Assembly: GCA_948567375.1 (NCBI GenBank)
Contig: OX419756.1
Coordinates: forward strand, 35,442,552-35,506,551
Source: Lunularia cruciata
Taxonomy: Eukaryota > Streptophyta > Marchantiopsida > Lunulariales > Lunulariaceae
DNA: 64,000 nt
Direction of reading: 5' to 3'
Both the position numbers and the translations under genes were made by a program. Below are positions 44,960-56,999 of the stretch, one piece after another (position 1 is the first letter of the stretch; every line of letters begins with the position of its first letter). The notes under the pieces were generated by a model that was not told where the DNA came from, did not search any database, and was given only the letters and a program-made list of their open reading frames with translations.

Positions 44960-46410
44960 CCAAAAGGCAACCTCACAATTGATTGTTGTGAATGGAATCC
45001 TAGAAGGTAATCAAGTGAGAGTATTAATAGATCCGGGAGCAACAAAGAATTTCTTGTCTTGCTCTATTGCAATAAGATTGGGAATGGATCTAGAGAGAGA
45101 GATGGGAGTGAAGAAGTAGAGTTACCTAATGGGCAAACAGAGAGGATTGAATCATTACCTAGACGGGTAACCCTCTTTGTAGGAGAATATCAGGAAGCAA
45201 TTGAGTGGCGAGTGATATAGTTGGCTCGTTATGATGCAATTTTAGGCATGCCATGGATGGAGCAATACAACCCTATGGTGGATTGGAGGAAGAAAGTAGT
45301 GAGAACCCACCAATGGTCAATCATTAGGGTTAAAGAAAAATCACACAGGCAAAAACTGCCTCTATATGTCATAGGGACGGCAACTATCTATAAGACCAAT
45401 AGATGTTCCATGGGTCTAATAAGAGAAGTCCAGAGTGCACAATTTGATGGACAAATTCTTGAGAAATTGAAGGATGTGGTGGATGAGTTTCAAGATGTCT
45501 TTCCCGATGATCTACTTCTTACCTCGCATGGATGACCTATTTGATCAACTCCATGGAGCTAGATACTTCACCAAATTGGACTTGTGGAGCGGTTACAATC
45601 AAATCCGAATTGCAGAGGAGGATGTGTATAAAACTACCTTTCAAACCAAGTATGGCTACTTTGAGTATCTTGTGATGCCTTTTGGCCTCACCAATGCACC
45701 TGCCACTTTCATGAGTCTAATGAATGACATATTTTGTCCATACTTGGATAAGTCTGTTATCGTCTTCTTGGATGATGTCTTAGTATATAGTAGCATGATG
45801 ACAGAACACAAACAACATCTATGAGAGGTCCTCCAGATTCTAAGACAGAATCAATTGTACGCCAAAATCTCAAAGTGCAAGTTTAGCAAGTCTGAAGTAG
45901 ACTACTTGGGGCATAGAGTAAGTGCAGAGGGCATTCAAGTATTGACAGATAAAATAGAGGTCATTCAAAAATGGAGTGCCCCAAAAGATCAGACTCAACT
46001 TAAGAGCTTCTTGGGATTGACAAGATTCTATCATAGATTTGTCAAGGACTTCTCCAAGGTTGCAACCTTTAACGGCACTACTTGGCAAGGGGAAGAAGTG
46101 GACATGGGGAACTACACAAGAGTTGGCCTTTCAAGATTGAAAGCCACCTTGCTACATGCACTAATCTTGAAGTGGTATGACCCAAAACGTCCAATCAAGT
46201 TGGCTACAGATGCATTAGGCGTAGCAATAGGAGCAGTCCTACAACAAGAGTGGCATGACGGATGACATCCAATTGCATATTTCTCTTGAAAGTTGTTATC
46301 GACAAAGTGTAACTACCACACCACAAAATGAGAAGAGCTGGCCATCGTTCTAGCAACCAAGCATTGAAAGCACTATCTGGGCAAGAAGGCATTTGTAGTA
46401 GAGACAAGAT
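44960..46410 (+). pseudogene. V2 protease, reverse transcriptase and RNase H start
   Basis: Protease: VLIDPGATKNFLS near 45030, then [17 protein letters not shown] lacks its N-terminal fingers (deletion near 45525) but keeps [24 protein letters not shown] and [11 protein letters not shown] (45762-45795), and continues at 45855-46060 (YLGHRVSAEGIQV). RNase H starts at 46140 (LATDALGVAIGAVLQQ) and is interrupted at about 46410. Confidence 0.9.
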
Positions 46411-47666
46411 ACATAGGATTCGCAAGGATTTCTAAGAAAGTAAACCGTATAGCCTGTCTATGTCAAAGAACACTTTCGATGAGAGTTTATTGCAGTTCTA
46501 AAATCCAAGGGAAGAAAAGATAGTTGGAACTTTCAGTTCCATTGTTATGGGGATCATAGCAAGCATGCTTTGTGTATCCTCATGGACTCGCCATACTTGT
46601 GTAATATATCGTAAAAGTATTATAAGACTACGTGAACCTCAAAATGGTTATTTCATATTTTTCTATATCATTCTTCTACACGATTAACAAATGTACAATT
46701 TATTTTACGTGAATTTTTTAGAGGATTTTACACACGTCGGATGAGGCAATGGTTGCGATTGGGACCACTTGCAGTCACCTCTTGGTAGGTGATGATAAAG
46801 TCAAATTGTAGGGAGGATCACACGGCTTATGTGTACCTTGGAGAGTCTCAACTCCCCAAAGGCTGTGTCATGTCACTCCAGCGTATGGTCCTTTCAACGT
46901 AAGCTTACTTTACTTACTAAATTAGGGTTAGTCTTCTACCTTGAAAGACAGATGTTTCAGCTTTGCAACATTTAGGCATAAGACAAGAGTTTTGTTGCAA
47001 CACACTTCCGAGAAGGTTCCTTGATTGGAAGGTTCCTTATAGTTCAGAGGAAGAGATGGCGAAAGCGTAATATCCACATGAAACTCGTTCCTTGCTCTCA
47101 AGCAGACTGGAAGGCGGGGAAAAGAAATCGGTTGTTGTCCATTGCCCTCCCTTGTCCTTTTTGGGCCGTTGGATGCTTCTCCGTCTTTGTTCATTGTCGC
47201 TCAGAGTACAATGACAGGTGTAATCCAAATGAAAAAAATAACACTAGGTGATATTTTTTTGGATAATCTAATTGTATATAGATCCAATGACTTGCCTAGC
47301 TCAATTATCTTAGGTGCAAAAGGCCAAATTTCTCACAAGGACTCTATTGGGTTCAGCTCCAATTTAGCCCCAATTTACCTTTTTATGTCTCTCCCTTGTA
47401 TAGGTGGATGGGGTCTTCCCATCCTTTGTGTGCCAGTCAAAAAGTTTATGTTTACTGTCAATTCTCAAGCACTTCCAATAAGGCCACCCACCACTCCAGT
47501 TTGAACTCCAATTGTATCTAAAGACCCAATGTCTTCGGCGCTTCACCGGCCAGCTAGCTATAAATCACCCATCCCCGCTCGCTCCACCTATTCCAAAAAG
47601 AGCTCTTCGTGTCTTTAATCTCTACTATTATTCTCTGACCACACCTTAAAATGAGAAACCTAACTA
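46411..47666 (+). other. Foreign 1.25-kb segment inside V2 RNase H, promoter-like
   Basis: Sequence absent from V1. On its left V2 reads GTAGTAGAGACAAG and on its right TCTAGTCTACC, while V1 has them about 10 bases apart. The segment has a GC-richer character than its host. Near its right end GCTAGCTATAAATCACCC (47551-47568) looks like a TATA box, followed by a CT-rich leader and an ATG at 47652. No protein domain was recognised. A captured piece of a cellular gene promoter is one explanation; a decayed DNA transposon is another. Confidence 0.5.
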
Positions 47667-49065
47667 CTTCTAGTCTACCTCAAGACGCAAAAGGATCTAT
47701 CTCATCGCCAAATTCGGTAGGCAGAGTGGCGACAATGCTTCAACATGACAATCACCTACGTGGAAGGTAAGAAGCAACTTGCAGATGCATTCACCCACAT
47801 GCCAATGACAAACAACTTGGTGGTAGAGGTTAAGATTAACCCTGAATTCTGGCCAGAGATTCTAACTGCTACAAAAACTGATCCACAGATTGTAGAAGCG
47901 CAATCATCCAAAGGTGTCACCAGCACATAAGGACTCACCTTTCGGGATGGCAGATTATGAATCCCAAATGTCCAGGAATTATGCACCACCATCCTAGCGG
48001 AATGTCATGATTCGGCCATTGCATCTCATGTCAGAGTGGACAAGACCTTGGATGCAGTCAAGCGCCATTACTATTGGCCCAAGATGAGCAACGACATGAT
48101 GGACTACAAGCGTAGCTGCCTACTTTGTCAACAAAACAAAGCTTATAATCAAGCTCATGCATGGCTCCTTCAACCTCTTCCCACTCCTACCCAATGTTGA
48201 GAACAAGTGAGTATGGATCTCGTCTGTGAATTACCCAAGACCACCTCAGGGTTTGACTCCATCGTGGTCTTTGTGGATCGGCTCAGCAAAATGATTCATG
48301 TACACCCTACCACCAAGGAGGTGACTGCTCCACAACTAGCTCAATTATACTTAGATGCAGTCTTTTCTCACCATGGCTTGTCTAGAGTACTCATCATCGA
48401 TAGAGGCACCCAATTCACTAGTTTGTTTTGGCAAACACTCTTTGGTTTCTTCAAAACCAAGTTGGCCATGTCCACAGCTTACTACCCATAAATATATGGC
48501 CAAACAGAGTGGGCTAATTGCACGATTGAAGACATGTTACGCGGCTTCACCTTAGAAGAGCAAGAGAGGTGGGACATCCTACTCTCGTTGGTGGAATTTG
48601 CTTACAACAATTTAGTTAATGCACCTAGGTCACTCCGTTCTTCCTCATGTATGGTGAGAATCCCTTCATACCTTCTAGCTTGATGAAGATCCGTCCTGTG
48701 GCTACCAAGGTCAATGCAGTCAACACATTTGTTTCTAGAATCCAACAAGGTGTGGAGAGCGCCAAGCACAGATTATAGATTGTGCAAAATTGACAGAAGC
48801 AGTATGCTGATGCACACCGTAGGCACATGGAGTTCAATGTTGGGGATCAAGTGTGGCTATCAACAACCAACCTCACATTAGTTGGACCTCGTAAGCTCAG
48901 ACCTCGTTTTATTAGGCCTTTCTCGATTCTTCATCGCGTCGGCACAGTGGCCTATCACCTTGAGCTACCATCACACATGAAGATCCATCCAGTGTTCCAT
49001 GTCTCCCTACTACATAGATATACTCCCCAATCAGGCCAGGGTCATTCCACACAAGACATTTGACC
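47667..49065 (+). pseudogene. V2 RNase H end and integrase
   Basis: RNase H ends with MTITYVEGKKQLADAF near 47740. The integrase HHCC region is about 47990-48160. The core follows at 48207-48640 (VFVDRLSKMIHVH; LIIDRGTQFTS; the Glu region near 48500 with a stop). The C-terminal part is 48827-49063 (MEFNVGDQVWLSTTNL, LRPRFIRPFSIL, KIHPVFHVSLL). It is close to V1 in wording. Confidence 0.9.
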
Positions 49066-49275
49066 TTGTTCGACACTCATTGATGGTGGCATAGAGGAAT
49101 ATGAAGTGGAGCGGATTCTCCAAAAATGCATGCGTGGTACTCGCCATCCATGGGTGGAATATCTAGTACAATGGAAAGGCTACCCCCTCTATGAAGCAAC
49201 ATGGGAGCCCGTTGCCAATTTGGCACATGCACCGGTGTTGGTGCAAGCATTTGAGCAACAATTGCACAAGTACGT
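49066..49275 (+). pseudogene. V2 chromodomain
   Basis: LIDGGIEEYEVERILQK, then HPWVEYLVQWKGYPLYEATWEP and QAFEQQLHKY complete a chromodomain with the WKGY and WEP signatures intact; only the stop after HSTQDI separates it from the integrase. It would bind methylated histone H3 tails. Confidence 0.92.
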
Positions 49276-49283
49276 TGCCACTT

Positions 49284-49296
49284 AAAAGGAGGGAGG
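49284..49296 (+). other. V2 polypurine tract
   Basis: AAAAGGAGGGAGG lies two bases before the 3' LTR and primes plus-strand DNA synthesis. Confidence 0.85.
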
Positions 49297-49298
49297 TT

Positions 49299-50037
49299 TG
49301 TAATACCAAGAGCTAGCCATATGATCTAGATGTGAAATTTGGTTTGGTAACATCTAGAATGATGTTATACATGATGGTCAAAATAGATAAGATAGAAGTA
49401 TCACCAAAAGAGTACTTTTACTAATAGGGTAGAAACCGAAATAGACTTGAGAACCTTAGAACCAATAGCTAGACATATGATTTAAAGGTGAGAATTGATT
49501 TGGTAACATCTGGGAGGATGTTACACATGATGGACTAAACAGATCAGAAGGAGGTATCACCAAAAGAGGACTTCTACTAATAGAGTAGGAATTGAAATAT
49601 GCATGAAATATTTGAAGGCAATTTCAGAGGCCTAAACGGATGAGTTAGACCTCGAAAATGTGCACATTTCCCCCCCAACAAAGAAAAGGCTAGCCTTCCA
49701 TCCCTCCTGCTTTGTCTTGTTGAGAGCTTTCCAACGGTACCTTACTCACGTGATTTTGAGATTCCTATAGGAAGATTCCCTAAAAGATTCCCTCCTGTCA
49801 AATCTTGTTTGACCAACCAGATAGGACCTAGACCAGACATGTCACCCATCCAAGTAAGTAATTCAAGGGTGGAGCTTGTTGACATGCCACCTATCTGTGT
49901 CCCTAATCCTATGGTGGAGCTTCCTTGGAGGAGATTCTCTTTGTCTATATAATAAAGAGAAGGTGCTCCTTTGGGGCATCGAATGTTTGAGTGTGCAATC
50001 TATGTTTTCTCTCTTCTGTTGTCCTCAGAGTATTACA
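49299..50037 (+). repeat. V2 3' LTR
   Basis: 739 bp, TGTAATACC to GTATTACA, nearly identical to 42928-43670. Scattered transitions separate the two LTRs, which indicates a fairly recent insertion relative to the other elements here. Confidence 0.95.
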
Positions 50038-50042
50038 GGATG

Positions 50043-51792
50043 GTGTGAAATTGAAGGTACAAAGATCATGCCTTTGGGGTAAAGTACCAGAAAAAAGCAC
50101 CTACCCAAGACAAAGACGTGAAAAAAAATGAAGGAAGATACTCCGAAGTCAAATATCTATCAAAGATTGTTGGTATATTCTTGGTACAACTATAGAGAAA
50201 GAAAGCATGGTTGAAAAAAGATCATCCTAGGGTGAAGGATGAGTTAGAAGTAGTAAGGCACTAGAGTGAAGAGACCTGGGAGTTGAGGAGTAAGCTAACC
50301 CAAGGAGAGAAGGAAGCCAAAGAACTTTAGGTTGAACCAGTTTTTTGAAAGAAAAGCTTTGATACCATCATGAGCACTTCTTGAAGCACGGTGGAGAGCT
50401 GAAGGAGAAAAAAACATTGTTCAAGAAGATGAAGCATGAAGTTGCTGATGCAAGGGTAGAAGTCATACACTCAAAGGCAATTGCAACCATAATGGAGCAA
50501 GAGCTAGAGAGTCTAAAAAGAGTGCAATAGAGAAGGATCGAGCCTGGTAACATGAGTTGGTAGATAGATTGTGGGGTTTGATCAAAAGTATAGAAGTTCA
50601 ACTAGTCTAGTCTGTGGAAGAGAAGGAAGCGCTAAAGGTAGAATTCAAGGACAAGTTGATGATGTATTGGAACAAGTTGGAGGTAGAGCAAAGTAAGGAG
50701 AAGGTAGTTTTGAGTATGGATTTTAGGTTCAATAGCAACAATCATTGAGGAGTTGAAGGTGATGTTGAATACTGATGCCAAGGTTAAGTTAGAAGAGGCA
50801 AGGCTGCACAAATTAAAATTTTTGGTGCAGGAGAAAAGAAAGTGGAAGGCAAAAGATGTTGATATGAATAATTTGTTGATCGGCTTGAGAGATCATGGAG
50901 ATAGAAAGATATTAGAGGTAAGAGACAATGTCTGTCTCAAATTTGATCTTGTTAGATCAAACTTAGATAGACTTTGTAGTGAGATGAAGTGAATAAGAAG
51001 TCCAAAGTTATAGAAGTAGGAGTGTAGGTGTCTTGTTTGGGTGAGTTGTCTGAGATATTAGGAGAGAGTGGGTTAGAGAATGATAATATATATAGGGTAA
51101 CATTCATTCCAGTTTCAGTTCAAATTGAAGAAGTAGTAGAAATAGTGGATGAAATAGTAGTATTAGATAGACCCAAACATGGAGAAGTAATTGTAGGAAC
51201 CTCAGGTTTGGAAGCCAAAGTGGAGCTTGGCATCAAATTGGATTAGTAACAATTTTGAGATATGAAGTGGCAGATATGAAGAAGTGGTTTGTCATTTGGA
51301 TCTGCAAGTTGGTAGAGTTGTTAGGAAATGGTATTTTAGTTAGTAACTATCAAGAGCTTTGCCTATTTAAAGGATGCATTTGCAAGGTGTTGTTGTTTAG
51401 TATTCATATTTTTGAATTAGTAAAGCAAAGTGTTGTAACTTAGTGCTTGTCATTTTAGCTTAATTTTGAATATCAATCTTGTGTATGTGTTTGTGAGTGT
51501 TTGGAGGATTTGAAGTGCAAGTCAATGAGTTTGTTGGATGTTTGATTTTGTAGTTTTGATTTCATTCTATTTTTTTGATCCTAAGTGGATAGCAATCAAA
51601 GCAACGCTTTGATAGATCTTTGAGGAATTATAGTGTTGGTAGTATTTGCAATTGTAAGTACAACATTGGATTGATGTGAAGAAACTTTGATTGAGGAAGT
51701 TGTGCCTTCAGTGGAACAGTGGAAGAAAAATTTGAGGCAAAGTCATTTTGTAGTGAAATAGCCTTGTTTGGAAGAGTTTTAATCATCATAAT
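50043..51792 (+). pseudogene. Element U, coiled-coil ORF region
   Basis: Continues 42922 after V2. The broken frame encodes Lys/Glu/Leu-rich coiled-coil text: MKHEVADARVEVIHSKAIATIMEQELESLK (50427-50520, shown here in parts) and MKVMLNTDAKVKLEEARLHKLK with LLIGLRDHGDRKILEVRDNV (50753-50992). The region 51240-51792 is AT-rich, non-coding and has a TATTTAAAGG element. The end CATCATAAT abuts the CAAAG duplication. A second, inverted copy of the coiled coil is at 63048-64000. Neither LTRs nor a transposase were recognised. Confidence 0.6.
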
Positions 51793-52036
51793 CAAAGTCT
51801 GTTTGGAAAGAATTGGAAGAATTGTGATTATGGATGTGTAGTTCATGACAAGAATTGTTGTTGAGCACTTGTTACTCTCTTTTGATTGTGGTATCTACCT
51901 GAGAGATTAAAGATGAACTCAAGAAGAACTTATTGTTATTTTCTACTCTGTATTTGACAATTTCTAACTCATATCTTTGTAAGAACAAACTTTACTTACT
52001 AATTATTGCAAAAGTGATACTTGCCCAATTGTCACA
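51793..52036 (+). repeat. T2 5' LTR, second part
   Basis: It matches 59307-59486 and 60179-60236 (GAATTGTGATTATGG, CACTTGTTACTCTCTTTTG, GCAAAAGTGATACTTG) and ends GTCACA. Confidence 0.82.
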
Positions 52037-52043
52037 TGATTTT

Positions 52044-52061
52044 TGGTGCCACTGCCAAGGA
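52044..52061 (+). other. T2 primer-binding site
   Basis: TGGTGCCACTGCCAAGGA resembles the TGGCGCCGTTGCCGGGGA site usual in plant Tat/Athila elements, eight bases after the LTR. Confidence 0.8.
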
Positions 52062-52124
52062 TACAAATCTCAAGAGTGGAAGAATATGAAGCCAAATCTT
52101 AAGCTGAGTGTAAAATCAATATGA

Positions 52125-54300
52125 ATGTCTACATTGAGAGAACAAAGGGAGGAGAGGGCTTGTAAACAAACTTTACAACATGAAGAAGAGGAATGCCAAA
52201 AGAGCCAAACCACAAGTGAATCATCTAAGAAGGAGGCATTAGATCTACATCTTCTTCACAAAGTTCAATTAGCTTTACAAGAGCTAGAACAAAAGAAACG
52301 TGAAGTCAGGTAGCAAGGTTACTTTGCATCTCCAAATCCCAAGAAGAAGAAAGATGCAAGCGGACAAACATATTTTTTGAAGAAAGATGCAAGCGGACAA
52401 ACATATTTTTGTGACACTATACACCAACTTCCTCTAAAGTTGTCAAGGGAGTAAGGTTTATAAAAGAATTCATTTGTGAAAAGATAGCATGAATCCTAAT
52501 GGAAGAAGAATGTCAACATCTTGTATATACAATCCCTAGACTAGTTTGAAGGGATCTTGAAGAGCATCCTGAAGGTGTTGAGCCTATTCCTCCGACTTGA
52601 GGTGAAATCAATGTACCATAGAAGAAGAAATTGTCAATGAAGACCAAGGCTGATCAAGAAGGACCATTACTAGCCAATCCCTTAGGCCTATCAAGTTCAA
52701 TACTACCGCAACTTATTTCACAAAGTTACAAAATGACTTTGTTGCTTGTCACCTGGCATGCATACCAAAAGTACAAGAGAATAAAGCAAGATGAAGATCT
52801 TGATGAATTCATCAAAGAGTTTGAATTCATCTCCTTTGCCAACAAGGAGCATGACTATGCTGATTTCCTATGAATTTTCCCAAGTTTGCTCCAAAAGAAA
52901 GCTTAGAGCTAGTATATGCATATGACACAGAAGAGGTTCAAACTAGCCAACTGGGCAAACTTGAGAGACAATTTCCTAGAATGATTTTGGGTAAGTTGAT
53001 TACAATATGAGTGTCTTTGTGGTACTCAATGATCTAGACCGGAGAGAGAATGAGAGGTTGAGAGAGTACTCTTAGCGGTTCATGGCATTATTGAACCAAG
53101 TGCTAAAGCAATCTGGCGTGGTGGGTTACTTTGATGCCCAAGCTATCACATGGTTCCTCAGCGGGTTGTCACCAGAGATATCAAATCTTTGCTAGGGAGA
53201 GGAATGTAACTTCCCTAGATAAGGTACTCAAACACCTTGCCTGATATGAGGTAGCTCACTCTCACTCTTCTAGAAATCAAAGAAATAAGGTGAAGAAAGG
53301 CAAGAAGCCCAAACAAAGAGCTTCTTGCAGTACATCCACTTCTTTGATAGAATCCTCTATGTCCTCCATATCTTCTTTGGAATTAGAAGAAAAATCAAAG
53401 CCAAGAAGAATACAAAGGCAAGGAGGAAAGAAAGTATTGACACCCATAGCCAAAGTTATAAATAAGACAAACACTAAGCTGGAGACTCTTTTAAAAGAGT
53501 TTGTGGATTTTAAAATCCAAATGATTGGGGCAAAAGAACAAAGAAAACCACTTTCATTTGGAAGACCAAATGTATGGTGCATTGCGTGTGGCAAATCAGG
53601 CCATGCTAACATGGAGTGTTTGACCCAAACTGCATTTCTAGTGCAATAAATCAATTGGGTTCCAAAATGAGGAAGACACAAGAAGATGTGTTTTAGACAC
53701 AAGAAGTATAGCCTTAGGTAAGCACATCATATCAAGGTCCAAGGAGTATAATAACATCAATACTCCTCAAAGAAGACCACCAATAAGCAGCCAAATAGGC
53801 CTCAAAATGTTTCACCAAGGGCATGTTACAATTGTGGCTCTATGGGCCATTGGTCTTCAAATTGTTGTGAGCCAAGATAGCAGATTAGGTATGTTCCACT
53901 CTTTGGAAATTGTAAAGGTTTGGGCCACATGGGAAATTAGTGTCCTCAACCACCCAACCCAAAGCCGCCAGTGAAGTATGTACAAACTCCAGCTGAGTGT
54001 GATGCGCTTTAGTCTAAAGGAGATACTAATGTAAACTGTATAACTCTTGAGGTGGAAAGACCTCAAGAAGAGAGTTTGGCTTCAGAAGGAGAATGGCCGG
54101 ACCTCAAAATTTTGAAAGTTGAGACATGCTCATGAAAGAAGAAGTGTGATCCCAAAGAAGTGAGTACTAATTCTTTGTCTTCATGAAAGGCAAAGAGGTT
54201 AAGCCCAAAAGCTATCCTATCTATGAAGGAAGAGAAAATTCTAGTGAAAGCCAAAAGCTAAAGCCTTATAGAAGGAAATCCACAAGGCATTACAAAGAAC
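52125..54300 (+). pseudogene. T2 gag with two or three zinc knuckles (broken)
   Basis: The N-terminus is charged (52125-52313). A 33-bp unit AAGAAAGATGCAAGCGGACA is duplicated in tandem at 52346-52410. The gag core is near 52631-53200 (MTLLLVTWHAYQKYKRIKQD). Two CCHC knuckles are intact: CIACGKSGHANMEC (53578-53619) and CYNCGSMGHWSSNC (53824-53865). A third, CKGLGHMGN*C, has a stop. Frameshifts separate the parts. Confidence 0.82.
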
Positions 54301-54699
54301 TCAAGAGATGAGTTTGGAGGAGGATACAAAGATGAAGCTTCTACTTTTTCTAGCTAACATCATATGCAAAGTCAAGGATCTGATTCAAGCAAAGGTGGGT
54401 AAACCCAAAGAACCTTGGGTCAAGACCACTAGTACTCTACTCACCATCTTAAAGCAACCCAAAGTCAAGTTGGAATAGGGAGAAACTTCCAACCTAAAGA
54501 CCAAGGCAAAGAAGGTGAAGTTGGGTGGAGTACCCAAATACAATATTATGGCAGATCTGGCATCCATGTAGGCCAATGTCACATTCAAGAAATTGCAAGA
54601 AGATAACAAGCTTTACAAGAAGCAGCCAAGTTTGGCCCTCAAGAAAGTAAGGGCGATGACCAAGAAAGACTTGCTGGCCATCTATATTCAATAGGAACA

Positions 54700-56930
54700 T
54701 TTGGGATCTCTCAAAGTAGATATGGAGATTACGGTCTGCATGATCACATTGATACCCATTGATTTAGGTTCTGGTGTAGATGTCATGATAGAAGATACCA
54801 CACATCAATTAGAGTATCACACATTTGAGCCACATCCCAAATTCTGAAGTTTGCGGACTAAACCAAGAGATGAACTTTGGGCATGTTGTCAAACATTACT
54901 ATGATCATTGAGAAATGCCCTTCAAGTTGAATTACATCATGTTGGGATCAGTGACCAAAATTGATAACCCACTATTGATTGGAAGACCTTGGTTGTACAA
55001 TACCCAAGTTGTTGTGGATTGGCACTAATAGAAGTTGAGGTTCAAGGATATCTCATCCAAAGACCAGAAGCTGGTGAGTATGAGTTCGACAAAGGTTCTC
55101 CACCTCAAGGGTATGACATTGTCAAAAGATGAAGATGAATCCAAAGATTCATTGTCTTTGTCACTCAAAGACTCTGATGAAGAAGTCCAAGTGAATTACT
55201 TGGAATGCTATGACATAGAGGTCAAAGACAAAGATCCATATGACATCACCTTGGGTGAAAAAATTTTGGAGGAAGGGGGTTTGACTGCTGTTCAACTTGG
55301 GTTGAGCCAAGTCAATCATGTTGAAGGAGTCATCAACTCCAATGATTGTCAAGATGTTGTCTTGTCCGAAGGCAAAATTTTGAAAATTTCAAAGATAGTC
55401 ACTTCAGATGAGTTGGCATGATACATTGCCTTGTTTAGAGAGTACCAAGATGTATTTGCCTGGTCTATCAATCAAATGTTAAGAATTCCAAGACAATTGA
55501 AGGAACATCATATTGATGTTGCTGAAGATGTAGTTCTGGTTTGGCAAAGATGAGAACTTGAAGTACTCACTCTTGGTGAAATATGAGATCAACAAGTACT
55601 TGGGAGCCAGGCTAATTTTTCCAGTCTTGAACAATGAGTGGGTTTTGCACATTTTTCATTGTTTAGAGAAGAAGACCGGGAAGATTCAAGTGTGCCAAGA
55701 CTTCCACAAGCTAAATGCAATTACAAGGAAAGATCATTGTCCTTTACCTTTTTATCAGTACAATTTTGGACCAAGTAGCTAGTCATCCTTGCTATAATTT
55801 TCTTGATGGACTTTTAGCCTATAATCAATTATCTATTTGACATGAAGACAAGGATAAAACCACATTCACTATAAATTGGGGCACTTTTTCTTACAATGAA
55901 ATGCCCTTCAGGTTGTGTAATGCTCTTGCTACTTTTTAGTGGATGATGAATGTGATTTTCAAAGACTTTTTGTGGAAATTTGTGGAAGTCTTCATTGATG
56001 ATTTTTGTGTGTTTGGGCAAAGAGAAGTACATTTGGATTATCTTTGCCAAAATTTTGAAAGCTCAACTATTTTGCCAGCTTATCATTACTTGGAGAAATG
56101 TTTCTTTGCATAAAAGAAGGTATTCTTTTGGAGCATTGGGTCTCAAGTTGAGGTATTGAAGTTAATCTCAAGAATGTGAAAGTCATCTTAGCTTTGGAAT
56201 CCCTTGAAAAAATTTGGGAGTTGAGGGCCTTCTTGGGACATGTCAAATACTACAGATGTTTTGTATCAAATTACACGGTGCTTGTTGCACCACTCACAAT
56301 TTTTTTGAAGAAATCCAAAGATTATTTGTAGGAAGCATAACAAGAAGAAACTTTCCAAGAGTTGAAGAAGAAACTAGTTCAACCAACAATTATGAGAGCC
56401 CCAAATTGGGATGTCCCCTTTCATGTGTATGCGGACACTTTGTCCATGGCCATTGGAGTAATCTTAATTAAGAAGGCTGAGAAGAAGAAAGACTATCCGA
56501 TCTGCTATGCCAGCCGGCAGCTTTTAGTTGCAAAAAAGAATTATTCAACAACTGAAAGAGAAGCACTTAAAATGGTGTATGCTTGCAAGTAGTTTCACCA
56601 CTATTTGTTGTGATATGAGTTTGTCGTCTATGTGGACCATTATCCTTTACAACATTTGGTAAAGAAGACAAATTTTTTGGGGAAAACTGCAAGATAGATG
56701 TTGTTGTTACAAGAATTCACATACACTATGCAAGTAAGGAAGGGAGCTTTGCATTCAAATGTGGACTTCCCATCCAAGTTAGAAACTCAAGACCAAGATT
56801 TGGAACTCAAGAATTATTTTCTTGACAAAGAGCTATATTATTTGATGGCAATGCAAATTACAAGGTATGAGGCTGAATATCATTATTTGCATAATTGCCA
56901 ATGTCCTAAGGTATTGGAACCGGAGTAGAG
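54700..56930 (+). pseudogene. T2 protease, reverse transcriptase and RNase H (broken)
   Basis: Protease-like IDLGSGVDVM near 54755. RT N-terminus: QVCQDFHKLNAITRKDHCPLPF (55690-55765, in parts), then PF-LCNA-type text near 55900 and an IDDF remnant near 55995. The connection is at 56165-56330 (LRAFLGHVKYYRCFV). RNase H is 56362-56928 (VYADTLSMAIG, YSTTEREALKMVYA, VDHYPLQHL). Stops are frequent. Wording fits the Tat/Athila group. Confidence 0.85.
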
Positions 56931-56999
56931 GGCATTCTTCCTTAGGAAATGAGATTGTACCATCTAAAACACAACATTTTGTTTAAAATGGAAAAGATA

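Larger units (their letters stand above)
42928..50037 (+). mobile_element. Chromovirus V2, deleted copy
   Basis: Element of 7.1 kb with two LTRs that differ by only a few percent, perfect GGATG target duplication, intact primer-binding site and polypurine tract. Compared with V1 it lacks about 0.4 kb of gag (near 44340) and about 0.26 kb of the RT start (near 45525), and has gained 1.25 kb at 46411-47666. It cannot have encoded its own full machinery after those changes. Confidence 0.95.
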
